Positions 1 to 6,728 are shown, counted from the first letter of the stretch. The stretch: 11,233 nt of DNA from Methanomassiliicoccaceae archaeon UBA480 (GCA_002506425.1 DAXO01000026.1:1-11233); one strand, 5' to 3'. The notes: generated by a model not told the origin, from the letters alone. A program made the numbers and translations.

Positions 1-1
1 C

Positions 2-262
2 GTGATCATGATCAGCCACGACATCAACCTGGCCTCGAGATACTCCGACAGCATCGTACTGATGTCCGAGGGCTCCATCTACGCGGCCGGAAGGCCGTCG
101 GAGGTGGTCACCGCTGAGAACATCAAAGCGGTGTACGGAGTGGACTCCGAGATCGCGCTACGCGGAAACAGGCCGTTCGTCCATCTCCTGGATCCCGTGT
201 TCGAAAGCGAGGAGGCCGTTCTGGCCTCCGACGGGACCGCATCGATCCCCGGCGGGGCATGA
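2..262 (+). CDS. FecE/BtuD-type ABC importer ATPase, C-terminal end (5' partial)
   Basis: This is the end of an ABC ATPase whose start lies before the window; about 86 codons are visible. It opens with the end of the nucleotide-binding domain: VIMISHDINLASRYSD carries the switch (H-loop) histidine of SHD just after the Walker B region, which is off the window. The following segment, ending in VYGVDSEI, matches the usual C-terminal region of FecE/BtuD/FhuC proteins. About 30 further residues rich in Glu, Asp and Ala follow. The family sits on the cytoplasmic face and powers uptake of iron chelates, heme or cobalamin. The stop overlaps the next start as ATGA (259-262), so translation is probably coupled to the permease. 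The ligand cannot be told from this fragment. Confidence 0.9.
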   Translation: MIMISHDINLASRYSDSIVLMSEGSIYAAGRPSEVVTAENIKAVYGVDSEIALRGNRPFVHLLDPVFESEEAVLASDGTASIPGGA

Positions 263-1428
263 CCATGGGCCGGGATATGCGCCTCGAGGCGGAGTACAGA
301 TCGGGGATCCTCCGCAAGATGCTCTTCATCGCGGCCCTGGCCGCGGTGTGCATCGCCGCGGCAGGGATATCCCTGACGATCAACGGCCGCGGCATAGGAT
401 TCCTCGATTGCTACGAGTACATCCTCGGGCATATCGCGGGAGCGACGTACGAGCGCGGAACCGCCGCCTGGTTCGACGACTACGTGCTGTGGAACACCTA
501 TCTTCCGCGCATCGTGATGGCCATAGTGAGCGGATGCGGCCTTGCCGTGAGCGGCGTCCTGATGCAGGGCGTCCTCTCCAACCCCCTTGCCGATCCCTAC
601 ACGACCGGCGTATCGGACGGAGCGGCCCTCGGGGCCTCCGTCGCCATAATCACCGGCCTCACATTCTCGAGCATCGCCGGATCCATGGGCATCGTCGCCA
701 ATGCGTTCGTATGCTCCATCATCCCGGCCGCCATCCTGATAGTCCTTTCGAACGTCATCAGGATGACCCCTGCGACATGCATTCTCGCGGGAACCGCGCT
801 ATCGGGCATCCTCAGCGGGATACAGTCGCTCATAATGTACGGGGCCGATTCGGACACTCTCGCGTCCGCCCTCAAATGGGGGATCGGAACGTTCAACCAG
901 ACGTCCTGGGACGACTGCATGGTGCCCATCGTCGTGACGGCCGCGGGAATCGCGGCCTCCGCATTCCTGCACAGGGGCCTGAACCTCCTGGCGCTCGGGG
1001 ATGCGGGCGCCAGGAGCCTCGGCCTCGACGCCGACCGCTTCAGGACCGTATGCATGATCGTCGCGACGCTGGTCGCGACCTCCGTCATCTGCTATGTCGG
1101 AGTGATAGGATTCGTGGGGCTCGTCGCCCCGCACATGGTCCGCATGGCGATCGGCGGGGACAACCGGCTGGTGATTCCCGCATCCATGCTGGCAGGTTCC
1201 GCCCTGCTCCTCGTGTCCGACCTGCTTGCACGCGTCCTCGTCTATCCCGACGAGCTCCGCGTCGGCGTCATCATGTCCGTCATCGGAGCGCCGGTGTTCC
1301 TCTTCATGATCCTCGGAAGGAAGAGGAGATACGGGGAGGGATTCCGATGTCCGAGGCATCCCCCGCAAGCGTGGAGTCCGAATACCGCCGCGATTCCTCC
1401 AGGAAGATGCGCATCATGGCCGTTCTGA
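259..1428 (+). CDS. FecCD/BtuC-family ABC importer permease 1
   Basis: A polytopic membrane protein of 389 residues forming half of the channel of a chelate, heme or corrinoid importer. It has a hydrophobic first helix near residues 21-40. The FecCD signature is at about 93-126 (GLAVSGVLMQGVLSNPLADP, then YTTGVSDGAALGA), and GFVGLVAPHMVR at 284-295 precedes the last helices. Start 259 is supported by ATGA coupling and by its paralogue downstream: E10, EYR at 12-14 and RKM at 19-21 fall at identical offsets in both proteins. The usual fold ends near RKRR (354-357). The last 32 residues are polar and Pro/Arg-rich, and most are read out of frame through the start of permease 2. The tail may be a neutral extension, or a shift in the sequence near 1335 may have removed an earlier stop. 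Confidence 0.92.
   Translation: MTMGRDMRLEAEYRSGILRKMLFIAALAAVCIAAAGISLTINGRGIGFLDCYEYILGHIAGATYERGTAAWFDDYVLWNTYLPRIVMAIVSGCGLAVSGVLMQGVLSNPLADPYTTGVSDGAALGASVAIITGLTFSSIAGSMGIVANAFVCSIIPAAILIVLSNVIRMTPATCILAGTALSGILSGIQSLIMYGADSDTLASALKWGIGTFNQTSWDDCMVPIVVTAAGIAASAFLHRGLNLLALGDAGARSLGLDADRFRTVCMIVATLVATSVICYVGVIGFVGLVAPHMVRMAIGGDNRLVIPASMLAGSALLLVSDLLARVLVYPDELRVGVIMSVIGAPVFLFMILGRKRRYGEGFRCPRHPPQAWSPNTAAIPPGRCASWPF
1333..1340 (+). promoter_or_regulatory. Shine-Dalgarno site of permease 2
   Basis: GGGGAGGG lies 6 nt before the ATG at 1347, inside the coding sequence of permease 1. It matches the purine-rich Shine-Dalgarno pattern and favours 1347 over the later in-frame ATGs at 1407 and 1416. 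The 82-nt overlap between the two permease genes therefore looks real. Confidence 0.65.
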
Positions 1429-2423
1429 TTGCAGTCACTGCGATGGCCTCGCTGTTCAGCCTCTTTGTCTGCAGACTAGAAGGCATCGGTTTGAACGATG
1501 CGGCGGAGGTGCTCACATTCCATCTGTTCGGCATAGGGACGCCGGACCAGACGTCTGACACGGTCATCTGGGAATACAACGTCCCCCGCACCCTGCTCGG
1601 GATACTCACCGGAGCGTCCCTCGCCATCGGAGGAGCGGTCATGCAGACGATCCTCCGCAACCCGCTGGCCACACCGTACACAACGGGAGTGTCCGCAGGC
1701 GCATCCATGGGAGCCGCCCTGTTCATCTACCTGGACTTCTCGATCCTCGGAACCGGACTCGGATACTATCAGACGATAGCGGCCAATGCGATCGTCTTCG
1801 CCATGCTGCCGACCGCGGCGATACTCATGGTATCGGCGTACAGGCACGTCACCCCGACCACTATGATCCTCGCCGGGATCGCCCTGATGTACGTCTTCAC
1901 GGCCTCGACCAGCATCCTCATGCTGATGGCCGACCCCGACAACGTCCAGGAGACGTACGAGTGGAGCATAGGCTCCCTCGCCCGCGGATCCTGGAGCAAC
2001 ATCGGGCTGGTCGCCCTCGGGGTCGCGCCCTGCATGCTCGTCCTCGGGCTCCTCTCGAGGCAGATAGGCGTCATGAACGCCGGAGCCGCAGGAGCCAAAG
2101 GGATGGGCGTGAACGTCAAGGCGGTTCGCAACTGCGCCCTCCTGGTCGTCGCGGCCATGACTTCCGTCACCGTAGGAGTCACCGGAGGCATCGGATTCAT
2201 GGGCCTCGTGGCCCCTCATGTCGCGCGCATCCTGGTCGGATCCGACATGAGATACCTCTTGCCATGCTCGGCGATACTCGGCGCGCTCATCCTCCTGTGC
2301 GCCGACATCGTCTCGAGATCAATCGTTTCGGCGAGCATCCCGGTAGGGGTGCTCACCGCCATCATCGGAGGGCCGGTCTTCATCGCGATCCTGATCAAGG
2401 GATCGAGGAAGATATGGTTCTGA
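1347..2423 (+). CDS. FecCD/BtuC-family ABC importer permease 2
   Basis: A 358-residue paralogue of the preceding permease. It has a polar N-terminus, a first helix at about 22-42, the FecCD signature at about 91-124 (SLAIGGAVMQTILRNPLATP, then YTTGVSAGASMGA), and GIGFMGLVAPHVAR at 281-294 before the final helices. Length and ending (SRKIWF) are normal for the family. Two non-identical permeases in tandem suggest a heterodimeric channel, as in FepD/FepG, rather than the BtuC homodimer. It starts within the end of permease 1 from its own Shine-Dalgarno site, and is followed after 25 nt by the substrate-binding protein. Substrate unknown: iron-chelate, heme and corrinoid importers all share this fold. 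Confidence 0.93.
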   Translation: MSEASPASVESEYRRDSSRKMRIMAVLIAVTAMASLFSLFVCRLEGIGLNDAAEVLTFHLFGIGTPDQTSDTVIWEYNVPRTLLGILTGASLAIGGAVMQTILRNPLATPYTTGVSAGASMGAALFIYLDFSILGTGLGYYQTIAANAIVFAMLPTAAILMVSAYRHVTPTTMILAGIALMYVFTASTSILMLMADPDNVQETYEWSIGSLARGSWSNIGLVALGVAPCMLVLGLLSRQIGVMNAGAAGAKGMGVNVKAVRNCALLVVAAMTSVTVGVTGGIGFMGLVAPHVARILVGSDMRYLLPCSAILGALILLCADIVSRSIVSASIPVGVLTAIIGGPVFIAILIKGSRKIWF

Positions 2424-2448
2424 GCAAGCCGATGAAGAAGGAAGTGCT

Positions 2449-3735
2449 ATGATGAATGCAAAGATGAAAGCGGTCATCATCGTCATCGTGATCGCCGTGG
2501 CGGCCATCGCCGCGGCCGCGATATTCACAGGCGGCGATGACGATCATGGAAAGGACATCCCCGATGTTGCCGCCGGGTTCGGTACCGTCTACGGGAACGC
2601 CGACGGGAACTGCAGCATAGATGACACGGATCTCGCCATTATAGAGAGCATAATGTCCGGCGACCGCCAGCTGAAGGACTTCCCCTTCGCCGACGCCAAC
2701 GCCGACGGCAAGATCGATTCGGCCGATATCGAGATCGTCAAGGATATCATGAACAAGACGGAGACGACCGTCAAGGTCCTCGACACCCAGGACAAGATCG
2801 TCGACGTCAAGTACCCCGTGGAGAACTTCATGGTCCTCTCCGGATCCAACCTCGCCCCTCTGATGAACATACTGGACGTGTCCGACAAGGTCGTGGCGGC
2901 CGCCTACAACAGATTCGACGAGATCAGGGACCACGGCATATGCGAGGGCATCGAGCAGGGAAGAATAGTCGAGCTGACCGTCAACGGTACCGCCGCGGAT
3001 ATGGACGCCATATCCAAGCTGGACACCCACACGATGTTCACCGAATACGGGAGCCACTACGACCTCGACAGCGACAAGAACATCAAGACGATGAACGACT
3101 GGGGCATCGACGTCCTGTGCATGGACTGCAGAGACCCTGGCGACGACACCAGGGCCATGGCTGTTTTCGGCATCCTGCTCGACAGGAGCGAGCAGGCCCA
3201 GAGCTACATCGACTTCGTCGATTCCGTGTACAAGGAGATCAAGAACATCGAAGGCGACAAGTTCGGAACAGCCACGGCCCTTCTCAGCGGCAAGAATGTC
3301 GGTCTGAGCGGAAGATCCTCGGGATACACCGCCATCCTCGAAGAGCTCGCGGGCGGCAAGAACGTCGCGGACTGGGAGGAGAGCAACAAGAAGTTCGAGC
3401 TCCACGACCCCGTCCTCCTGTCGGAGAAGTACCGCTCCGACATAGCGCTGCTCGGAGCCATCTCCAACTACAGCGGCGACGGGTTCTCCGAGAAGGACAT
3501 CGCCAGCTACAAGGAGAAGTACTCCGACCTGGACGTATGGAAGAACGGAGAGGTCTACATCTACTCGACCTCCGTCCCCATAGTGTGCAGGGTGGCCTAT
3601 TTCGCCGAGGCTCTGTATCCCGACCTCTTCGAGGACGGCTGGGCGAACGAGGTCCATCAGCGCTTCGTCGACACATACTTCGATACCCCGTACAAGGTGG
3701 ACGATTCGAAGTTCATGCAGAGGATCAACCTATGA
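2449..3735 (+). CDS. Membrane-anchored FecB/BtuF-like substrate-binding protein with dockerin-like calcium-binding pair
   Basis: A 428-residue binding protein of the importer. Residues 7-27 form one hydrophobic helix with no lipobox cysteine, so it is probably an uncleaved or signal-peptide-like anchor placing the protein outside the membrane. Residues about 48-103 hold two dockerin/EF-hand-like units. The second has a textbook 12-residue calcium loop, DANADGKIDSAD (82-93). The first, NADGNCSIDDTD (50-61), has about two extra residues after DG. From about 108 onward the sequence reads as a Peripla_BP_2 domain: KVLDTQDKIVDVKYPVENFM, a central helical linker near 245-266, and a C-terminal lobe with VYIYSTSVPI at 369-378. 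GGAAG just before the start acts as a plausible ribosome site; a second ATG follows at once at 2452. Ligand not identifiable from sequence. Confidence 0.88.
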   Translation: MMNAKMKAVIIVIVIAVAAIAAAAIFTGGDDDHGKDIPDVAAGFGTVYGNADGNCSIDDTDLAIIESIMSGDRQLKDFPFADANADGKIDSADIEIVKDIMNKTETTVKVLDTQDKIVDVKYPVENFMVLSGSNLAPLMNILDVSDKVVAAAYNRFDEIRDHGICEGIEQGRIVELTVNGTAADMDAISKLDTHTMFTEYGSHYDLDSDKNIKTMNDWGIDVLCMDCRDPGDDTRAMAVFGILLDRSEQAQSYIDFVDSVYKEIKNIEGDKFGTATALLSGKNVGLSGRSSGYTAILEELAGGKNVADWEESNKKFELHDPVLLSEKYRSDIALLGAISNYSGDGFSEKDIASYKEKYSDLDVWKNGEVYIYSTSVPIVCRVAYFAEALYPDLFEDGWANEVHQRFVDTYFDTPYKVDDSKFMQRINL

Positions 3736-3890
3736 CAGAGCCTCCCAGGAGACCGATTCCTGCCCGATACGCCATGAACGGAAGAGCTCCCCCGTGGACG
3801 ATGTATCCCTATGAATGGGAGCCTATGCGCGGATCGCTCCGCAATCCGAATCCTCCTTCGAGGATTCAAAGAACGGACCTGCGCCTATAG
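3732..3890 (+). CDS. Possible small protein (52 residues) coupled to the binding-protein gene
   Basis: An ORF starting at the ATG that overlaps the stop of the binding protein (ATGA, 3732-3735), as other genes in this operon do. It begins MTEPPRRPIPARYAMNGR and continues with PPWTMYPYEWEPM. It is rich in Pro, Arg and aromatic residues, has no transmembrane segment, and I recognise no family. For: coupling in the operon's style and an unusual, non-random-looking Trp/Tyr/Pro motif. Against: its third-position GC is lower than in the neighbours, and its last third runs through two hairpins, with the stop codon in the loop of the second. It could be a real small partner of the transporter or only an open stretch of the 3' UTR. 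Confidence 0.35.
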   Translation: MTEPPRRPIPARYAMNGRAPPWTMYPYEWEPMRGSLRNPNPPSRIQRTDLRL

Positions 3891-3900
3891 GCGCGGTCCG
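3848..3900 (+). terminator. Two tandem hairpins at the end of the importer operon
   Basis: Hairpin A (3848-3867) pairs GAATCCTC with GAGGATTC around the loop CTTC, 8 perfect pairs. Hairpin B (3874-3900) pairs CGGACC and GCGCC with GGCGC and GGTCCG around TATA, 11 pairs with one bulged T at 3880. They sit where the importer transcript should end, before a convergent gene. Neither is followed by a U-run, so they are not classical intrinsic terminators; roles in 3'-end processing or mRNA protection are equally possible. Confidence 0.5.
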
Positions 3901-3913
3901 GAAACATCTTGGA

Positions 3914-3954
3914 CTCCTCCTGATGCGGAGGAGACCGCGGGCGGAAGCCCGCGG
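3914..3954. terminator. Two further hairpins between convergent genes
   Basis: Hairpin C (3914-3933) pairs CTCCTCC with GGAGGAG around TGATGC. Hairpin D (3935-3954) pairs CCGCGGGC with GCCCGCGG around GGAA, a GNRA-type loop on the + strand. Hairpin D ends 6 nt from the stop of the minus-strand ACT gene, so on that strand it would be the first structure after the stop. Together with A and B this gives four stem-loops in 107 nt. No T-tract follows on either strand. Confidence 0.45.
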
Positions 3955-3960
3955 CATGGA

Positions 3961-4650
3961 TCACTGCGCGTTTCCGACGGTGTCCTCTGCGGACTGGATG
4001 CACTTTGTGAGCACCGAGTACGCGTTTATCATATCGGACTCGCCGACGATGAATATCGTATCTGTGTGGCAGCTCACCGTCTCCTCGATGTTGATGCCGG
4101 CATCGGAGAGATTGGTGATCAGATATGCGATGACTCCGCTGGTGTCCACGATCTTCTCCGGGGACTTGACGGCGATCTCCACGAGGTTCTCCCTCACCTT
4201 TATCAGATTGAACCTTCCGACCGTGTCGATGATCCTGTCCTTGAGACGGGTGTCCGCGATGATGGTCACGGCCGATGCGGACTGGACGCACTGCATGATG
4301 CTGTCCTCGTTCCAGAGGTCCTTGAACAGGTTGTCCATCTTGTGGAGCACGGACCAGTCGTTCTTCGCGGTTACGATGCAGGTCTTCGTCCTCATCTCCA
4401 GCCTGCTGTCCTTCAGGATCTTCAGGATGCTCAGCTCGTGGTCTGTAGTGACCGAGAGCTTGGAGGAGTACCTGCGGCAGGCGATCATCACCGCCTCCTC
4501 GTTGTCGACCCCCATGTCCTTCATGATGGTCCTGGCGAGGGACGAGTAGTTGATGAGGCCTTTGGACACGCAGTCCTTGATGCTGGGGTGCGCATCGATG
4601 TACACGCGGGTGCGTTCGGCGAGGCTCTCCTTGACGGGGCTTTTGGGCAT
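3961..4650 (-). CDS. ACT-domain protein, possible amino-acid-sensing regulator
   Basis: A 229-residue soluble protein. Residues about 15-47 (RVYIDAHPSIKDCVSKGLIN onward to SSLARTIM) resemble the N-terminal helical, possibly winged-helix, segment of archaeal ACT proteins. The middle (about 66-155) is mixed helix and strand and may be a degenerate ACT unit. Residues about 160-220 form an aspartokinase-like ACT domain: EIAVKSPEKI, then LITNLSDAGINIEETVSCHT and TIFIVGESD. ACT domains bind amino acids and signal feedback. I start it at the ATG at 4650 because a TATA box lies about 27 nt upstream, implying a leaderless mRNA; an upstream in-frame TTG at 4698 would lie before that promoter. Lying just after argCJBD, it might respond to arginine or an intermediate, but neither ligand nor DNA binding is shown. 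It resembles the group of predicted amino-acid-metabolism regulators with ACT domains in methanogens. Confidence 0.78.
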   Translation of the reverse strand: MPKSPVKESLAERTRVYIDAHPSIKDCVSKGLINYSSLARTIMKDMGVDNEEAVMIACRRYSSKLSVTTDHELSILKILKDSRLEMRTKTCIVTAKNDWSVLHKMDNLFKDLWNEDSIMQCVQSASAVTIIADTRLKDRIIDTVGRFNLIKVRENLVEIAVKSPEKIVDTSGVIAYLITNLSDAGINIEETVSCHTDTIFIVGESDMINAYSVLTKCIQSAEDTVGNAQ

Positions 4651-4672
4651 GCCGTGCGAATCGGTCTGATGG

Positions 4673-4682
4673 TATAATATAT
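4673..4682 (-). promoter_or_regulatory. TATA box of the ACT-domain gene
   Basis: On the minus strand ATATATTATA is centred about 27 nt before the ATG at 4650, the normal distance from an archaeal TATA box to the transcription start. The message should therefore begin at or next to the start codon. The sequence is AT-rich in an otherwise GC-rich setting. Confidence 0.7.
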
Positions 4683-4697
4683 GTCCCTCACGGGACA
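4682..4697 (-). promoter_or_regulatory. Palindrome abutting the TATA box (possible operator)
   Basis: TGTCCC and GGGACA, 6-nt perfect arms 4 nt apart, lie directly upstream of the TATA box where TFB contacts DNA (the BRE position). A dimeric regulator bound here would block or recruit the basal machinery. The binder is unknown; autoregulation by the ACT protein is a guess. Confidence 0.45.
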
Positions 4698-4721
4698 AAA
4701 GGATTGTAAACGGTTTGATGT

Positions 4722-4756
4722 GCGGACAACCTGTCGGTTCAGGACAGGATGTCCGC
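4722..4756 (-). terminator. Strong stem-loop spanning the argD stop codon
   Basis: Outer arms GCGGACA (4722-4728) and TGTCCGC (4750-4756) and inner arms CCTGTC (4730-4735) and GACAGG (4743-4748) make 13 pairs with a single mismatch (4729/4749) and a 7-nt loop. The argD stop (4741-4739) is in the loop. It probably marks the 3' end of the argCJBD message or protects it; a short T-run follows only some 25 nt later, so plain intrinsic termination is uncertain. Confidence 0.55.
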
Positions 4757-5917
4757 CAGCGCGTCCGTGAAGACGTCGGTCTGCTCGGACGTTATTATGA
4801 GAGGAGGCACCAGGCGCAGGGTCTTCCCGTGCGCCACGTTCACCAGGATGCCCCTGTCGCGGCACTCCCTCTGGATCATGGACGCCGTCTCGGGCGAGTC
4901 CATCTCGATTCCGGTCATCAGGCCGTATCCGCGGACCTCGCGTATCTTATCCGACGGGATGGCGCGGATCTTGGAGCGCCATTCCTCTCCGAGGCTCTTG
5001 GAGTGCTCCACGATGCGGTCCCTCTTCATGATGTCGAGGGTCGCGCATCCTGCAGTGCACACCAGGGGGCTTCCGCCGAAGGTGGTCCCGTGCGTTCCGG
5101 GAGTCATCGTCGAAGAGAACTCCTCCGTCGACGATACCGCGCCTATGGGAACGCCTCCGCCGAGGGCCTTGGCCATGGTTATCGCGTCAGGAACCACGCC
5201 GAAGTTCTGGATCCCGTACCACTCGCCGGTGCGTCCGATGCCGGTCTGCACCTCGTCCACGATCATGAGCGCCCCGCTGTCGGTGCACAGGTCGCGCACG
5301 GCCTTGAAGAACTCCGCAGGAGCTGTTATCACTCCGCTCTCGCCCTGGATCGGCTCCACTATCACGGCGGCGACATCCTTGGTGATCATCTTCTTGACGG
5401 CTTCGGCGTCCCCGTACGGGAAGTACTCGTACGCATCCGATATCAGAGGCTCGAACCCGGACTGGTACTTCTTCTGCCCTGTCGCTCCCAGAGCGGCAGA
5501 CGTCCTTCCGTGGAACCCGTCCAATGCGGACATGATCTTCCTGCGTCCGGTGTACTTGACGGCCATCTTCAGCGCGGCCTCGTTTGCCTCGGCGCCGCTG
5601 TTGACGAAAAGCGTCCTGTCTATCCCCGCGGGCGCGATGGACGCTATCCTCTCGGCCAGCTCGCCCTGCTGCTCCACATAGTACAGATTGGAGACATGGG
5701 CCATCCTGGCCGCCTGTGCCTGGACGGCCGCGACCCAATCCGGGTGGGCGTATCCCAGAGCGTTGACGGCGATGCCGGCGACGAGGTCCAGATACTCCTT
5801 CCCTTCGGTGTCGTACAGGTAGCAGCCCTTCCCGTGGGTGAACGCGATCTCCTGTCTCCCGTAGTTGTGGAACAGGTACCTGTCGCACTTCTCCTTCACT
5901 TGCTCGAACGATGTCAT
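4739..5917 (-). CDS. argD: Acetylornithine aminotransferase
   Basis: A 392-residue, class III PLP-dependent aminotransferase that converts N-acetylglutamate 5-semialdehyde to N-acetylornithine with glutamate as amino donor, in the cytoplasm. Visible motifs are NSGAEANEAALKMA (106-119), FHGRT (135-139), the cofactor-binding DEVQTGIGRTG (221-231), MAKALGGG with the Schiff-base Lys250, and HGTTFGG (276-282). Length is typical. The start at 5917 overlaps the argB stop as ATGA, with a purine-rich GGGATCGAG just upstream. Such enzymes often also act as succinyldiaminopimelate aminotransferase; the arg context argues for the arginine role first. It is the last gene of the argCJBD cluster. Confidence 0.95.
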   Translation of the reverse strand: MTSFEQVKEKCDRYLFHNYGRQEIAFTHGKGCYLYDTEGKEYLDLVAGIAVNALGYAHPDWVAAVQAQAARMAHVSNLYYVEQQGELAERIASIAPAGIDRTLFVNSGAEANEAALKMAVKYTGRRKIMSALDGFHGRTSAALGATGQKKYQSGFEPLISDAYEYFPYGDAEAVKKMITKDVAAVIVEPIQGESGVITAPAEFFKAVRDLCTDSGALMIVDEVQTGIGRTGEWYGIQNFGVVPDAITMAKALGGGVPIGAVSSTEEFSSTMTPGTHGTTFGGSPLVCTAGCATLDIMKRDRIVEHSKSLGEEWRSKIRAIPSDKIREVRGYGLMTGIEMDSPETASMIQRECRDRGILVNVAHGKTLRLVPPLIITSEQTDVFTDALADILS

Positions 5918-6723
5918 CTCGATCCCTTCACGATGAGCGTCCCGCAGGGGGCGCCTTCCATAGCCTTCCGGAGGCTTATCCCCGGATCCCTTCCGTCCAC
6001 CATGCGGACGGCCTTCGCCCCGGCATCCAGGGCGGCGCGGCAGGCATCGACCTTGGGGATCATCCCCCCGGATATGGTGCCGTCCGCGATCATCCTGTCT
6101 ATCTGTCCGGTGGTGACCTCGTCCAGTTTGGACGAGGGATCGGACACGTCGGTCAGTATCCCCGGGACGTCTGTTATCGCTATCATCTCGTCGACCTTCA
6201 GGCCGGCGGCTATGCCGGCGGCCATGGTGTCCGCGTTGACGTTGAGCATCCTCCCGTCGGCATCCTTCCCTATCGGGTACACCACGGGCACGATGCCGTC
6301 GTCGAGCAGGTCCATGATGCTCGACGGGTCCGTTCCTGAGACCTCGCCGACCAGGCCGAGGTCGACCTCCTCGCCGTCGACCAGAACGGGAGGCTTGCGG
6401 GTGCACACGGTGCAGAACCATCCCGGAATCCCCACGGCCTCGACGCCGCGCTCCTCCAGGCATGCGACCATGTCGGAGTTGATCCTCCTCAGGACGGTCT
6501 CGGCCACCTCCAGCGAATCCGCATCGGTGACGCGGACGCCGGCGACCTTCCTGGGGGACATCCCGCGGCGCTCCATCTCCTCGGATATCTCCGGCCCTCC
6601 GCCGTGCACGAGTATCACCCCGCATCCGGCAGAGCGGAGGTCGGCGACCTCCCCGGCCAGACGGAGCATGTCATCGCGGCCGCGTATCGCGTTGCCGCCG
6701 AACTTGAGCAGGCATACGGTCAT
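5914..6723 (-). CDS. argB: Acetylglutamate kinase
   Basis: A 269-residue amino acid kinase that phosphorylates N-acetylglutamate, usually the arginine-inhibited step. Motifs: KFGGNAI (7-13) with the phosphate-binding lysine, HGGGPEI (40-46), RVTDADSLEV (64-73), DLGLVGEVSG (121-130), NVNADTMAAGIA (161-172), ITDVPGILTD (183-192) and GGMIPKV (219-225). The stretch that is usually GLSGKDG or similar reads GIPGWFCTVCTRKPP (98-112), so that segment has diverged. There is no long N-terminal arginine-sensing helix of the kind seen in hexameric, arginine-inhibited ArgB. It starts 5 nt after the argJ stop; GAGCTGATC (6735-6727), one base from the consensus ribosome site, overlaps that stop. Its end overlaps argD. 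Confidence 0.93.
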   Translation of the reverse strand: MTVCLLKFGGNAIRGRDDMLRLAGEVADLRSAGCGVILVHGGGPEISEEMERRGMSPRKVAGVRVTDADSLEVAETVLRRINSDMVACLEERGVEAVGIPGWFCTVCTRKPPVLVDGEEVDLGLVGEVSGTDPSSIMDLLDDGIVPVVYPIGKDADGRMLNVNADTMAAGIAAGLKVDEMIAITDVPGILTDVSDPSSKLDEVTTGQIDRMIADGTISGGMIPKVDACRAALDAGAKAVRMVDGRDPGISLRKAMEGAPCGTLIVKGSR

Positions 6724-6728
6724 CCGGA

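Noticed and set aside
348..1346. Upstream extension of the permease 2 reading frame
   Set aside because: Arg/Pro/His-rich translation opposite in character to a membrane protein, lying in another frame of permease 1; the real start is at 1347.
2395..3657. 420-codon open frame antisense to the binding protein
   Set aside because: Val/Asp/Leu-rich low-complexity product mirroring a recognisable gene on the other strand.
3811..4677. Long plus-strand frames over the ACT-domain gene
   Set aside because: Both lie antisense to a gene with a recognisable domain, a TATA box and a leaderless start; the translations show no domain.
4651..4698. TTG start adding 16 residues to the ACT-domain protein
   Set aside because: It would lie upstream of the TATA box and inside the palindrome; the ATG at 4650 has correct spacing.
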